DNA of 64,000 nucleotides, taken from the NCBI GenBank assembly GCA_017457955.1, contig JAFTGL010000004.1, forward strand, positions 157,853-221,852, read 5' to 3'. The position numbers were made by a program, and so were the translations under genes. The notes beneath the pieces are model-generated. The model worked only from the letters and a program-made list of their open reading frames with translations, searched no databases and had not been told where the DNA came from. Shown one piece after another: positions 1 to 8,039 of this stretch (position 1 is its first letter; the number at the start of each line of letters is the position of its first letter). This DNA comes from Ruminococcus sp. GTDB lineage: Bacteria > Bacillota > Clostridia > Oscillospirales > Acutalibacteraceae.

Positions 1-513
1 TCTTCCGATGATAACGCCCGCAAGGACGGTGCCGATCAGCTCGGCGAACAGCAAAATTCTTCCTGCCCCAACGTTGTTCAGCAAAGCGCCGCCGACATAA
101 TTCAAAAGAAACCCCGGACCCGCGCAGACGGCGATACAGACGAGCTTCTCAGCTTCTTTTATGCCGATCCGCCTTTCCTCATACAGCGCGGCGGCGCACC
201 TCGCCCCGACAGGATACCCGCCGATCATGCTCAGCAGGATGACCGACAGCCCCGCCGCGGATACGCCGAACAAACCTTTCGCGAGACCCCCGAGCGGTTT
301 TGAAAACCACTCCGCGATACCGCTTTTGACGATATACGACGACAGCGCCATAAAGAGGAAGAGCGACGGCACCAGCGCTTCGATACAAAAGAGGATTCCT
401 TTCCTGATCCCTTCCGAACATTCCGCTGAAAACCGCAGACAGAGATAAATGCCGAAAACGGCGAAAAAAAGAGCCGATATTTTCCGAAAATCAAACATTT
501 TGCGCAAATTCAT
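1..513 (-). CDS. ylbJ: YlbJ-like sporulation integral membrane protein (C-terminal part outside window)
   Basis: An open frame of 171 codons starts with ATG at 513 (preceded by a GGTGA-type ribosome site) and runs off the left edge without a stop. The translated part has a short basic N-terminus, hydrophobic segments (about residues 11-26, 40-60, 80-96, 120-145, 155-170) and a loop motif SMIGGYPVGAR near residue 95, which resembles the glycine-rich loop of the nucleoside-recognition (Gate) domain in YlbJ/SpmA-type proteins. YlbJ is an integral membrane protein needed for spore formation in Bacillus. The divergent neighbours yqfC and yqfD are also sporulation genes, which supports the call. 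A different Gate-family member (spore maturation protein) cannot be excluded from 171 residues. Confidence 0.7.
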   Translation of the reverse strand, partial: MNLRKMFDFRKISALFFAVFGIYLCLRFSAECSEGIRKGILFCIEALVPSLFLFMALSSYIVKSGIAEWFSKPLGGLAKGLFGVSAAGLSVILLSMIGGYPVGARCAAALYEERRIGIKEAEKLVCIAVCAGPGFLLNYVGGALLNNVGAGRILLFAELIGTVLAGVIIGR

Positions 514-566
514 ATCATTCACCGTTAATATATATGCGGTTTGGTTCATAAAAATAAACGGGTGAT

Positions 567-833
567 ATGATGCCAAGAGAAAATACGCATGAAAAGAAAA
601 AGAGAAATCCGCTCCTGCCTGTGATGAACGCGCCGTGCATAGAGCTTTCCGGCAACAGAGAAATATTGGTCGAGGGCAGCAAGGGCGTACTGGAGTACAC
701 TGCCGAGACCGTCCGCGTGAACACGCAGGGCATGATCCTAACGATCTGCGGCAGGGAACTGAACCTGCGCTGTATCTCCGACTCCGCGCTGATGATCGAC
801 GGCTTTATCACGAGCCTGAGCTTTACGGTGTAA
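567..833 (+). CDS. yqfC: Sporulation protein YqfC
   Basis: A protein of 88 residues whose length and sequence fit the YqfC family: after a short charged N-terminus come segments like GNREILVEGSKGVLEY, a central CGRELNLRCIS and a C-terminal IDGFITSLSF. YqfC is made under the mother-cell factor SigE in Bacillus; its molecular role is not established. A GGGTGAT ribosome site precedes two consecutive ATG codons (567 and 570), so the exact first residue is uncertain by one codon. The stop is 3 bases before yqfD, so the two genes almost certainly form one operon, as in other spore formers. Confidence 0.85.
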   Translation: MMPRENTHEKKKRNPLLPVMNAPCIELSGNREILVEGSKGVLEYTAETVRVNTQGMILTICGRELNLRCISDSALMIDGFITSLSFTV

Positions 834-836
834 GCC

Positions 837-2066
837 ATGCTGTTAGGATTACTGCGATTTATCCGCGGCTATGTGAGCTTCACGGTCAGCGGCAAATACC
901 CCGAACGCTTTCTGAACATCACCTCGCGCAACCGTATCCGACTCTGGAACGTTCAGCGAAAAGGCGACGGCTTTGACGGGTGCATGTACCGCGCGGATTA
1001 TCTGAAAATCAGAAAACTTGCAAGAGGATCGGGCGTAAGACTCCGCGTCACCGCAAAAAGCGGTTTGCCATCCTACGTTGTCCGCTACAAGGACAGGGTA
1101 GGGGTAATGATCGGCGCGTGTGCGTTTTTGCTGACGGTGTTCGTCATGTCGCTGTTCATCTGGAGTATCGACATCACGGGGCTTGACAGGGTCAGCCGCG
1201 TTGAGATGCAGGAAGAGCTTCGGGAACAGGGGCTGTATATCGGGGCGTTCAAGCCGTCGCTCGACTATCAGCGGATCGCCCGCAATATTCTTTTAGAGAA
1301 TCATGACGTCGGCTGGATGGCGGTAAACGTCACGGGCTCTTACGCTTCGGTAGAGATCAAGGAAGAAGCCCCCGCGCCCGAGGTCGAGAACGTCTACGCG
1401 CCGTGCAATATCAAGGCAAAATCGGACGGCGTGATCCTGCGGATCGAAGCGCTCGAGGGCACGACCGAGATCACCGAAGGCTCAGGCGTGATCGAAGGAC
1501 AGCTCCTTGTCAGCGGCGTGATGGGGGATGAGCAGGGCACCTCGCGGCTGGTGCACGCGCAGGCGCGGGTATTGGCGCGCACCACGCATGAAGCGTCCTT
1601 TTCAATATCCGAGAAGCAGAACCGCCTGATCCCGAACGGCGAGACGGCGGAGCGTCAGAGCGCGGAGCTGTTCGGACTGCGCCTGCCGTACCGCTTCGGC
1701 AGGGTGGATTCGCCCTATGCCGCGGTCGATCTTTATACCGACGCGCCCGCTCCGCTGGGTATCACGCTGCCGATCGGCGTTGCAACGGAGAAGGTCAGCG
1801 CGTTGACCTATGAAGAAACGGAGCTGGATGATAATTCTGCGAAAGAATTATTGATGAAACAGTCACAGCTGTATGAGCTGTTCTCCCTGTCGGACTGCAC
1901 GGTAGAGGGGAGAGAGACGGAGCTGTCCCATCAGGACGGCGTCTATACCCTGAAGGTTACCTATACCTGCGCCGAGGACATCGCCTACAGCGAGCTGATC
2001 GGCACGGATGAAAACACCGACCTGACCCGCTATGTCAATCCGACAGAGCCTGAGAAAGAACAATAA
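837..2066 (+). CDS. yqfD: Sporulation protein YqfD
   Basis: A protein of 409 residues, the normal YqfD size. The N-terminal 80 residues are a cytoplasmic domain typical of the family (LLRFIRGYVSFTVSGKYPERFLN), followed by one membrane helix at about residues 84-108 and a long extracytoplasmic part containing a bitopic, POTRA-like region (DVGWMAVNVTGSYASVEIKE). YqfD is a SigE-dependent sporulation protein required for efficient spore development in Bacillus; the biochemical role is unknown. It follows yqfC by 3 bases. In Bacillus the next gene is phoH, but here a separate promoter and ymdB follow. Confidence 0.88.
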   Translation: MLLGLLRFIRGYVSFTVSGKYPERFLNITSRNRIRLWNVQRKGDGFDGCMYRADYLKIRKLARGSGVRLRVTAKSGLPSYVVRYKDRVGVMIGACAFLLTVFVMSLFIWSIDITGLDRVSRVEMQEELREQGLYIGAFKPSLDYQRIARNILLENHDVGWMAVNVTGSYASVEIKEEAPAPEVENVYAPCNIKAKSDGVILRIEALEGTTEITEGSGVIEGQLLVSGVMGDEQGTSRLVHAQARVLARTTHEASFSISEKQNRLIPNGETAERQSAELFGLRLPYRFGRVDSPYAAVDLYTDAPAPLGITLPIGVATEKVSALTYEETELDDNSAKELLMKQSQLYELFSLSDCTVEGRETELSHQDGVYTLKVTYTCAEDIAYSELIGTDENTDLTRYVNPTEPEKEQ

Positions 2067-2068
2067 AC

Positions 2069-2097
2069 TTGTCATGATCCCGATTTTGTGCTATACT
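2069..2097 (+). promoter_or_regulatory. SigA-type promoter for ymdB
   Basis: A -35 box TTGTCA (2069-2074) and a -10 box TATACT (2092-2097) are separated by 17 bases, about 30 bases before the ymdB start. Confidence 0.6.
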
Positions 2098-2128
2098 TCT
2101 ATTATCCCAGATATAGAAAGATGATAGT

Positions 2129-2899
2129 ATGCGAATCATGTGTATCGGCGATGTGGTCGGCTCGGTCGGCTGTGCCTTCCTCAGAGAACATCTGCCGTAT
2201 TTCAAGCGTCAGCAGGGGATCGACTTCGTTATCTGCAACGGTGAGAACTCCGCCGACGGCAACGGTCTGACCCCCAAGTCGGCTGAACATCTCTTCACCT
2301 CGGGCGTGGATTTCCTCACTCTCGGCAACCACAGCTTCCGCCGCAGAGAGGTCTTTCCCGTCCTTGACGAGAATCCGAACATCATCCGTCCCTATAATTA
2401 CCCGTCCTCAGCACCGGGCAGGGGGTACGCGGTCGTCGATATGGGCTACACCACCGTCGGGATCATCAACCTCATGGGACAGCAGTTCATGGACGCGAAC
2501 CTCGAGAATCCCTTTGCCGCCGCGGATAAGATCCTCAAAGAGATCGACGCGAAGGTCATTTTAGTGGATTTCCATGCCGAAGCGACCTCCGAGAAGCGCG
2601 CGATGGGCTTTTACCTCGACGGCAGGGTGTCCGCGGTATTCGGCACGCATACCCATGTCCTGACCGCCGACGCCGAGGTACTGCCGAACGGCACGGGCTA
2701 CATCACGGATATCGGCATGACGGGCGTGATCGACAGCTGTCTGGGCGTCAAGAAGGACATCATCATGCGCCGCTTTACCACCCAGCTTCCCGAGCGGTTT
2801 GAGCTGGCGTCGGGCGCGTGCAAGCTCGACTGCGCCGTGTTCGATATCGACCGCGGCAGCGGCAGATGTACGGCGGCTCAGTCATTTAAACTAAGATAA
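2129..2899 (+). CDS. ymdB: YmdB-family metallophosphodiesterase
   Basis: A protein of 256 residues matching the YmdB / TIGR00282 calcineurin-like phosphoesterase family over its full length. Metal-site motifs visible are GDVVGSVG near the N-terminus (Asp8), NGENSADG, LGNHSF, DFHAEATSEK and FGTHTHVLTAD. In Bacillus subtilis YmdB hydrolyses 2',3'-cyclic nucleotides and influences the switch between biofilm formation and motility; the same activity here is inferred from family membership. The start ATG at 2129 lies behind a weak ribosome site after the AAAGATG stretch. It has its own promoter and is followed by the promoter of fakA, so it is probably monocistronic. Confidence 0.85.
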   Translation: MRIMCIGDVVGSVGCAFLREHLPYFKRQQGIDFVICNGENSADGNGLTPKSAEHLFTSGVDFLTLGNHSFRRREVFPVLDENPNIIRPYNYPSSAPGRGYAVVDMGYTTVGIINLMGQQFMDANLENPFAAADKILKEIDAKVILVDFHAEATSEKRAMGFYLDGRVSAVFGTHTHVLTADAEVLPNGTGYITDIGMTGVIDSCLGVKKDIIMRRFTTQLPERFELASGACKLDCAVFDIDRGSGRCTAAQSFKLR

Positions 2900-2935
2900 T
2901 TTGGAATTTATACCCCTTTTTTGTATACAAAGTGC

Positions 2936-2964
2936 TTGATAATTCTTACGAATTAGTGTATAAT
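2936..2964 (+). promoter_or_regulatory. SigA-type promoter for fakA
   Basis: TTGATA (2936-2941) and a perfect TATAAT (2959-2964) with a 17-base spacer. The distance to the gene start implies a leader of roughly 100 bases. Confidence 0.75.
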
Positions 2965-3076
2965 GTTACAGGTTTGAAAGAAATATCTTTTTTTGCGGTT
3001 GGAAACCGATCTTGATTCGGTTCTGTCCGCTGACTACTGATCTCTGATCACTAAATAAAAGGATGTGTTTACGTTG

Positions 3077-4741
3077 ATGAACGGTGAAACTCTTAGACAA
3101 GCGATCATTTCCGGCGCGAATAATATTTCTTCTATCAAGGCGCGCATTAATGATCTTAACATTTTCCCTGTACCCGATGGCGACACCGGTACAAACATGT
3201 CGATGACGATCGTCGCGGCTGCCGACGCCCTCAAGGACGCTGAGCCTGCCGACGTATCCGCAGTCTCCCGCATGACCGCCTCCGCAATGCTCAGGGGCGC
3301 GCGCGGCAACTCCGGCGTTATCACCTCTCTGCTTTTCAGAGGTATCTCCAAGGGCTTAGAGGGCAAGGCGGAAGCAACAGGCGCTGATCTGATCCACGCG
3401 CTGGGCATGGGCGTAGAAGCCGCCTACAACGCGGTCACCAAGCCCACCGAGGGCACCATCCTCACCGTAGCCCGCATGGGTTATGAAGCAGGCTTAGAGG
3501 CGCTCGAGACCGAGGAAGATCCCGCAGTACTCTGGGAGACCGTATGCGACGCCGCTGCCGAAGCGCTGGAGCTGACTCCCACCATGCTTCCCGTCCTCAA
3601 GAAGGCTGGCGTTGTCGACGCGGGCGGCAAGGGTATCCTCACCATCTTCGAGGGTATGCTCTCCGTCATCCGTGACGGCGTAGTCGTCGAGTACGAAGAA
3701 GAAGCCTACGAGAAAGAGAATGACGACGACTGGTTCCGCTCCGCCGCGGCTGAGTTCGATCAGGTCATCAACTTTACATACTGCACCGAGTTCATTGTCG
3801 GACGTGATCCCGAAGTCGAGACCGACCCCAACGAGCTTAGACTGTTCCTCGAGACCATCGGCGACAGCATTGTCATGGTAGCTGACGACGAGATCATCAA
3901 GGTCCATGTTCACACCGAGCAGCCCGGCAACGCTATGCAGCACGGTCTTGAATATGGCCAGCTTCTCACCGTCAAGGTCGAGAATATGAAGGAACAGCAC
4001 AAGAAGGCGAAGGAAGATAACGACAAGGCAAAGGCGAAGGCTGAGAAGAAGGCTGAGCCCGTCGTCGCTGAGCCTACCGAGGAATTCGGCTTTGTAGCGG
4101 TTGCCGCGGGCGAAGGACTCTCCAACCTCTTCAACGAGCTGGGCTGTCTGAACGTCGTATCCGGCGGTCAGAGCATGAACCCCTCCACCGACGATATCCT
4201 CGAGGCGGTCATGGCGACCCCCGCGAAGCGCGTTTTCGTCCTGCCGAACAACAAGAACATCATCATGGCTGCCGAGCAGACCGTCGCGCTGGTCGAGGAC
4301 AGAGAGGTCATCATCGTTCCGACCCGCACCATCCCGCAGGGTCTCTCCGCAATGCTGGTATTCGATCCCGATGTTGACGCCGACACCAACGTCGACAACA
4401 TGATGCAGGCGGCGAAGAACGTCGCTACCGGTCAGATCACCTTTGCGGCGCGCGACTCCGAGTTCGGCTCCAAGAAGATCAAGGAAGGCGAGATCATCGG
4501 TCTGAACAACGGCAAGCTGACCGTCACTTCCTCCACTCCGAACAAGGCGCTGTATAAGCTGGCTAAGACCATGATCAACAAGGAGATGTCCTTTGTGACC
4601 CTGATCTCCGGCGAGGGCGTTTCCGATGAGGATGCCGCGGCGGCTGTCGAAATGCTCGAGACCAAGTTCGCCGATCAGGTCGACATCACCTACATCAAGG
4701 GCGATCAGCCGATCTACTACTACATCTTCAGCGTAGAATAA
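3077..4741 (+). CDS. fakA: FakA-type fatty-acid kinase subunit (DAK2 / YloV family)
   Basis: A protein of about 554 residues of the YloV/FakA family. The N-terminal DAK2 kinase domain has the nucleotide/Mg loop FPVPDGDTGTNM near residue 30 and the GARGNSGVI motif near residue 75. A middle domain follows, then a highly charged Lys/Glu/Ala linker (about residues 305-335) and a C-terminal domain with VSGGQSMNPST and LPNNKNI. FakA phosphorylates exogenous fatty acids held by a DegV-type FakB partner; no fakB is in the window. The frame is open from a GTG at 3065, but the AAAGGA ribosome site ends only 1 base before that codon. I therefore prefer the ATG at 3077 (or TTG at 3074), which also fits the family N-terminus. 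The usual upstream partner gene (asp23/yloU) is absent. Confidence 0.88.
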   Translation: MNGETLRQAIISGANNISSIKARINDLNIFPVPDGDTGTNMSMTIVAAADALKDAEPADVSAVSRMTASAMLRGARGNSGVITSLLFRGISKGLEGKAEATGADLIHALGMGVEAAYNAVTKPTEGTILTVARMGYEAGLEALETEEDPAVLWETVCDAAAEALELTPTMLPVLKKAGVVDAGGKGILTIFEGMLSVIRDGVVVEYEEEAYEKENDDDWFRSAAAEFDQVINFTYCTEFIVGRDPEVETDPNELRLFLETIGDSIVMVADDEIIKVHVHTEQPGNAMQHGLEYGQLLTVKVENMKEQHKKAKEDNDKAKAKAEKKAEPVVAEPTEEFGFVAVAAGEGLSNLFNELGCLNVVSGGQSMNPSTDDILEAVMATPAKRVFVLPNNKNIIMAAEQTVALVEDREVIIVPTRTIPQGLSAMLVFDPDVDADTNVDNMMQAAKNVATGQITFAARDSEFGSKKIKEGEIIGLNNGKLTVTSSTPNKALYKLAKTMINKEMSFVTLISGEGVSDEDAAAAVEMLETKFADQVDITYIKGDQPIYYYIFSVE

Positions 4742-4752
4742 TCAAGTTTTCC

Positions 4753-4786
4753 AAGGGGCTGTCAGACGACAGCCTCTTATTTTTTG
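4753..4786 (+). terminator. Terminator after fakA
   Basis: Stem AGGGGCTGTC / GACAGCCTCT with a short loop, followed by a T-rich tract. The T tract runs directly into the -35 box of the recG promoter. Confidence 0.8.
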
Positions 4787-4815
4787 TTGACAGATCAAAA
4801 AAACTGTAGTAAAAT
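4787..4815 (+). promoter_or_regulatory. SigA-type promoter for recG
   Basis: Perfect TTGACA (4787-4792), TAAAAT (4810-4815), spacer of 17 bases, immediately after the fakA terminator. Confidence 0.75.
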
Positions 4816-4896
4816 AAATATAGAACACATGTTTTATAGGTCTTTTTGACCGTTTTTATTGAAAAAAGATGATTTTTGAGGAAAGGAGAGGTACGC

Positions 4897-6939
4897 GTGT
4901 CCCTGTATGAAAAGCCGATCACACAGCTCAGCGGGATCGGGGAGAAGCGCGCTTCTCTGTTCCGCAAATTAGGGATCAATACCGTCGGCGATATGATCAC
5001 CTACTATCCCCGCGCCTATGACAATTGGGCTGAAACCACGCCGATCAGCGAACTGTCCGACGGCGAGAAGTACGTGGTGCGGGCAAGGGTCGCCACTCCT
5101 GTGAACAACCAGCGTATTTCGGGCGGGCGAATGCTCGCGAAGCTGAGCGTGTCCGATGATACGGGCTATATGAACCTGACCTTTTTCAACAATAAATATA
5201 TTGCGTCCATGCTCCGCTTCGGTGAGGAATACTGCTTCATGGGCAGGGTCACGCGCGACAAATACGGCTGTCAGATGGTCTCGCCCGAGTTCACTTCGGC
5301 GGCGACCGCCGACGCGATCACCCCTGTCTATAACCTGACCGCGGGACTGACCAACCGCATGCTGGTCAAGGCGGCAAAGGATGCGCTGAGCATGCTTCCC
5401 GACGTCGTCAAAGACCCTCTGCCGTATGACGTTTTGAAGCGGTACGATCTTTGTCCGCTGTCCTACGCGTTAAAGAATATCCATTTCCCGTCCGATCTGT
5501 CCGCGATGGAGAGGGCTCGTCACCGCCTGATCTTTGAGGAGCTTCTGACGCTGAACCTCGGCATGCGGCTGATGAAATCCCGCTCCCATGAGGACACCGC
5601 CGTGCATATGACGACGGATTACACGGGAGAATTCATCAAGACCCTGCCGTTCGAGCTGACAGGAGCGCAGAAACGCGCTGTCACAGACTGCGTCAATGAT
5701 ATGAAGAACAAGCCCTCACCGATGAACCGGCTGATCCAGGGCGACGTCGGCTCGGGCAAGACCGCCGTGTGTGCCGCCGTGTGCTACCACACCGTGAAAA
5801 ACGGCTATCAGGCGGCGTTTATGGCGCCGACCGAAATCCTTGCCCAACAGCATTTTGAGACCTTCTCCAAAATGTTTGCCGGCACAGACGTGCGGATCGA
5901 CCTTTTGACAGGCTCGATGACTGCCGCGGAGAAAAGAAAAACCCGCGCGCGGATCGAGTCGGGAGAAAGCGATATCGTGATCGGTACCCATGCCTTGTTG
6001 TCCGAGAGCACCGTTTTCCACAGCTTAGGCTGCGCGATCACCGACGAACAGCACCGTTTCGGCGTCAAACAACGTGCCCGACTTGCCTCCAAGGGCGAGC
6101 ATCCCCATGTGCTGGTGCTCTCCGCGACGCCCATCCCGCGCACGCTGGGGCTGATCATCTACGGCGATCTGGACATCACGATCATCGACGAGCTGCCCCC
6201 GGGGCGCACCGAGGTCGAAACCTACTTCATCGGCGAGGATAAGCGCGACCGTGCGCTGGGCTTCATCAAAAAGCAGGTCGACGAGGGACGGCAGGCGTAC
6301 ATCGTCTGTCCCTTAGTCGAAGAGGGCGAGGGCGATTTACAGCTCCAATCCGCGAACGACTATGCCGCAGAGCTGATGCTGGGTGCGTTCCGTGATTACC
6401 CCGTCGGAATTCTGCACGGCAAGATGAAGGCAAAGGAAAAAGAAGCGGTGATGGCGCAGTTCGCGAAGAATGAAATTGCCATCCTCGTCGCTACCACGGT
6501 CGTTGAGGTCGGCGTCGACGTCAGGAACGCCACCGTCATGATGATCGAGAACGCCGAGCGGTTCGGACTGTCTACTCTCCATCAGCTTCGCGGACGCGTC
6601 GGCAGAGGGCAGTACAAGAGCTACTGTATCCTCGTTTCCGACAACAGGGGAGAGAATACCGAACAGCGCCTCTCTACCATGTGCCGCACGAACAACGGCT
6701 TTGAGATCGCGGATATGGACCTAAAGCTACGCGGTCCCGGCGACTTCTTCGGCAACCGTCAGCACGGTCTGCCGCAGCTGATGATAGCGGACTTTTCCGA
6801 TACCGAGACTCTTGCCCAAAGTCAGGAGGCGGCGGAGTACCTTTTGGAACTCTCGCCCGACCTGAGTGATGACGCGATGCGTCCCATGCGGGCAAAGATC
6901 CGTCAGCTCTTTTCGACAACCGAAAACACCATGAATTAA
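4897..6939 (+). CDS. recG: ATP-dependent DNA helicase RecG
   Basis: A protein of 680 residues, the usual RecG length. The N-terminal wedge/OB domain is followed by a superfamily-2 helicase core. Walker A GDVGSGKT carries Lys288; the Walker B variant is DEQH near residue 383; motif III is LSATPIPRTL; the C-terminal helicase half has VVEVGVDVRNAT and the HQLRGRVGRG motif. RecG remodels stalled replication forks and Holliday junctions. The start is a GTG at 4897 behind a strong AAAGGAGAGG ribosome site; a longer frame from a TTG at 4876 would begin inside that site. It is transcribed alone between a promoter and a strong terminator. Confidence 0.96.
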   Translation: MSLYEKPITQLSGIGEKRASLFRKLGINTVGDMITYYPRAYDNWAETTPISELSDGEKYVVRARVATPVNNQRISGGRMLAKLSVSDDTGYMNLTFFNNKYIASMLRFGEEYCFMGRVTRDKYGCQMVSPEFTSAATADAITPVYNLTAGLTNRMLVKAAKDALSMLPDVVKDPLPYDVLKRYDLCPLSYALKNIHFPSDLSAMERARHRLIFEELLTLNLGMRLMKSRSHEDTAVHMTTDYTGEFIKTLPFELTGAQKRAVTDCVNDMKNKPSPMNRLIQGDVGSGKTAVCAAVCYHTVKNGYQAAFMAPTEILAQQHFETFSKMFAGTDVRIDLLTGSMTAAEKRKTRARIESGESDIVIGTHALLSESTVFHSLGCAITDEQHRFGVKQRARLASKGEHPHVLVLSATPIPRTLGLIIYGDLDITIIDELPPGRTEVETYFIGEDKRDRALGFIKKQVDEGRQAYIVCPLVEEGEGDLQLQSANDYAAELMLGAFRDYPVGILHGKMKAKEKEAVMAQFAKNEIAILVATTVVEVGVDVRNATVMMIENAERFGLSTLHQLRGRVGRGQYKSYCILVSDNRGENTEQRLSTMCRTNNGFEIADMDLKLRGPGDFFGNRQHGLPQLMIADFSDTETLAQSQEAAEYLLELSPDLSDDAMRPMRAKIRQLFSTTENTMN

Positions 6940-6940
6940 C

Positions 6941-6975
6941 AAAGGCTCCCCGATTTGCTTCGGAGAGCCTTTTCA
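6941..6975 (+). terminator. Terminator after recG
   Basis: Stem AAAGGCTCCCCGA / TCGGAGAGCCTTT with one mismatch and a TTTT end, starting 2 bases after the recG stop codon. Confidence 0.85.
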
Positions 6976-7250
6976 ATGTGAACAGCAGAATTTGCGAAAA
7001 TCGCGAAAAACCGACTTCAAAATCACGGAAAATTTCAAAAATCCGACTTCTGAATGCACAACAAACCGAACGGCTGGATCCCGCACGAACAGTGAGCTTT
7101 GGGACCCTTCGCGACACCAAAATGAACAGCAGATTGCACAACAGGCGAACAACAGCCGCACAACAAGCGAACAACAAGAGAACACAAATAAAGAAATAAA
7201 GAAAATAAAGAATAAAAGAAGAATAAGAATCTTTTATAGGAGCTTGCAAG
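6976..7250. repeat. Low-complexity intergenic region without a gene
   Basis: About 275 bases with no convincing gene. The first part repeats short units such as cgaaaa and aaaatc. The middle has imperfect copies of a unit around acaacaggcgaac / acaacaagcgaac, and the end is almost pure purine on the plus strand (aaataaagaaaataaag and similar). Open frames crossing it have no family resemblance and are rich in Asn/Arg/Lys from the repeats. It is probably a degenerate, slippage-prone spacer downstream of two convergent genes. Confidence 0.5.
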
Positions 7251-7252
7251 TT

Positions 7253-7903
7253 TTAAAAATCGATCTTGTGTACTTCTTCAAAGACGCAGATCAGCTTTTC
7301 GCTGACCGCCCTGTCCTCGTGCAGACTGCCGAAGTACCATTTCCTATAGCGGGCGTTGTGCATGACGGTGTCAAGGAAGATGTTCAGGTCGTTGATAGAA
7401 GCGTTGCGGTCGATCAAGCGCTTGACGGAAGCGGGCGCTTCATGGGTGATGATCAGGTCGACACGGCGGCGCTGTTCTTCGATATTGACGACGGCGTACT
7501 CCAGCTCTTCGTCAGTCGGCAGGGAAGGGGCATGCTCCGTCTCGTCCGCTTCGGGCGGCAGTCCTCCGCCTAAGGCAAAGACGGTCTTGTCCTCGATCTT
7601 ATACAGCTCCCCGCGGTTCAGACAATAGATGTTGTCGCTGATCTTGCGCGCTGTACCGCCGTGGAGCGTCACTTCCTCAAATCCCTTCAGCCTTTCAAAG
7701 TTCTCATGAGCGCCCTCGACAAAAAGGATGTCAAATTTCTTCTTTGAGAGCTTCTTAAGGCTTTTAATTTCTTCTTTAGAATTATCCCAGATAAAACCGA
7801 AATCTCCCGTGATGATGAGGGTATCGCCTTTTTTGAGATGATTCAGTCCTCTCTCGTTAAAAATCTCGTAATCACCGTGGGTATCTCCTGTGATGTATAT
7901 CAA
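7253..7903 (-). CDS. Calcineurin-like metallophosphoesterase
   Basis: A protein of 216 residues of the Metallophos superfamily: ITGDTHGD at the N-terminus, LIITGDFGFIWDN, FVEGAHENFERL (the GNH/E-type motif) and a distal ITHEAPA. Substrate is unknown; relatives are annotated simply as phosphoesterases, and it may be a Ser/Thr-type or nucleotide phosphatase. I chose a TTG start at 7903 because a GGAGG ribosome site sits 7 bases before it and the protein then begins at the conserved first motif; a longer frame to 7972 would add residues with no family match. It is divergent from the carboxypeptidase-like gene at 8040 and convergent with recG. Confidence 0.75.
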   Translation of the reverse strand: MIYITGDTHGDYEIFNERGLNHLKKGDTLIITGDFGFIWDNSKEEIKSLKKLSKKKFDILFVEGAHENFERLKGFEEVTLHGGTARKISDNIYCLNRGELYKIEDKTVFALGGGLPPEADETEHAPSLPTDEELEYAVVNIEEQRRRVDLIITHEAPASVKRLIDRNASINDLNIFLDTVMHNARYRKWYFGSLHEDRAVSEKLICVFEEVHKIDF

Positions 7904-7944
7904 AATGTTCCTCCAAAAAATTTGTAAATTTATGCTATTTGCGA

Positions 7945-7973
7945 TTGATAAGTCGCGATAAATAGTGTACAAT
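7945..7973 (+). promoter_or_regulatory. SigA-type promoter for the tandem carboxypeptidase-like genes
   Basis: TTGATA (7945-7950) and TACAAT (7968-7973), spacer 17 bases, 66 bases before the start at 8040. Confidence 0.65.
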
Positions 7974-8039
7974 AAAAGTGTATGTAGCGATTATTAATTT
8001 CTTTCAAAGCAATTATATCATAACTTCTAAGGAAATACT

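Noticed and set aside
6978-7573. Plus-strand frames across the spacer after recG
   Set aside because: Rich in Asn, Arg and Lys from low-complexity DNA, and the end overlaps the metallophosphoesterase in antisense.
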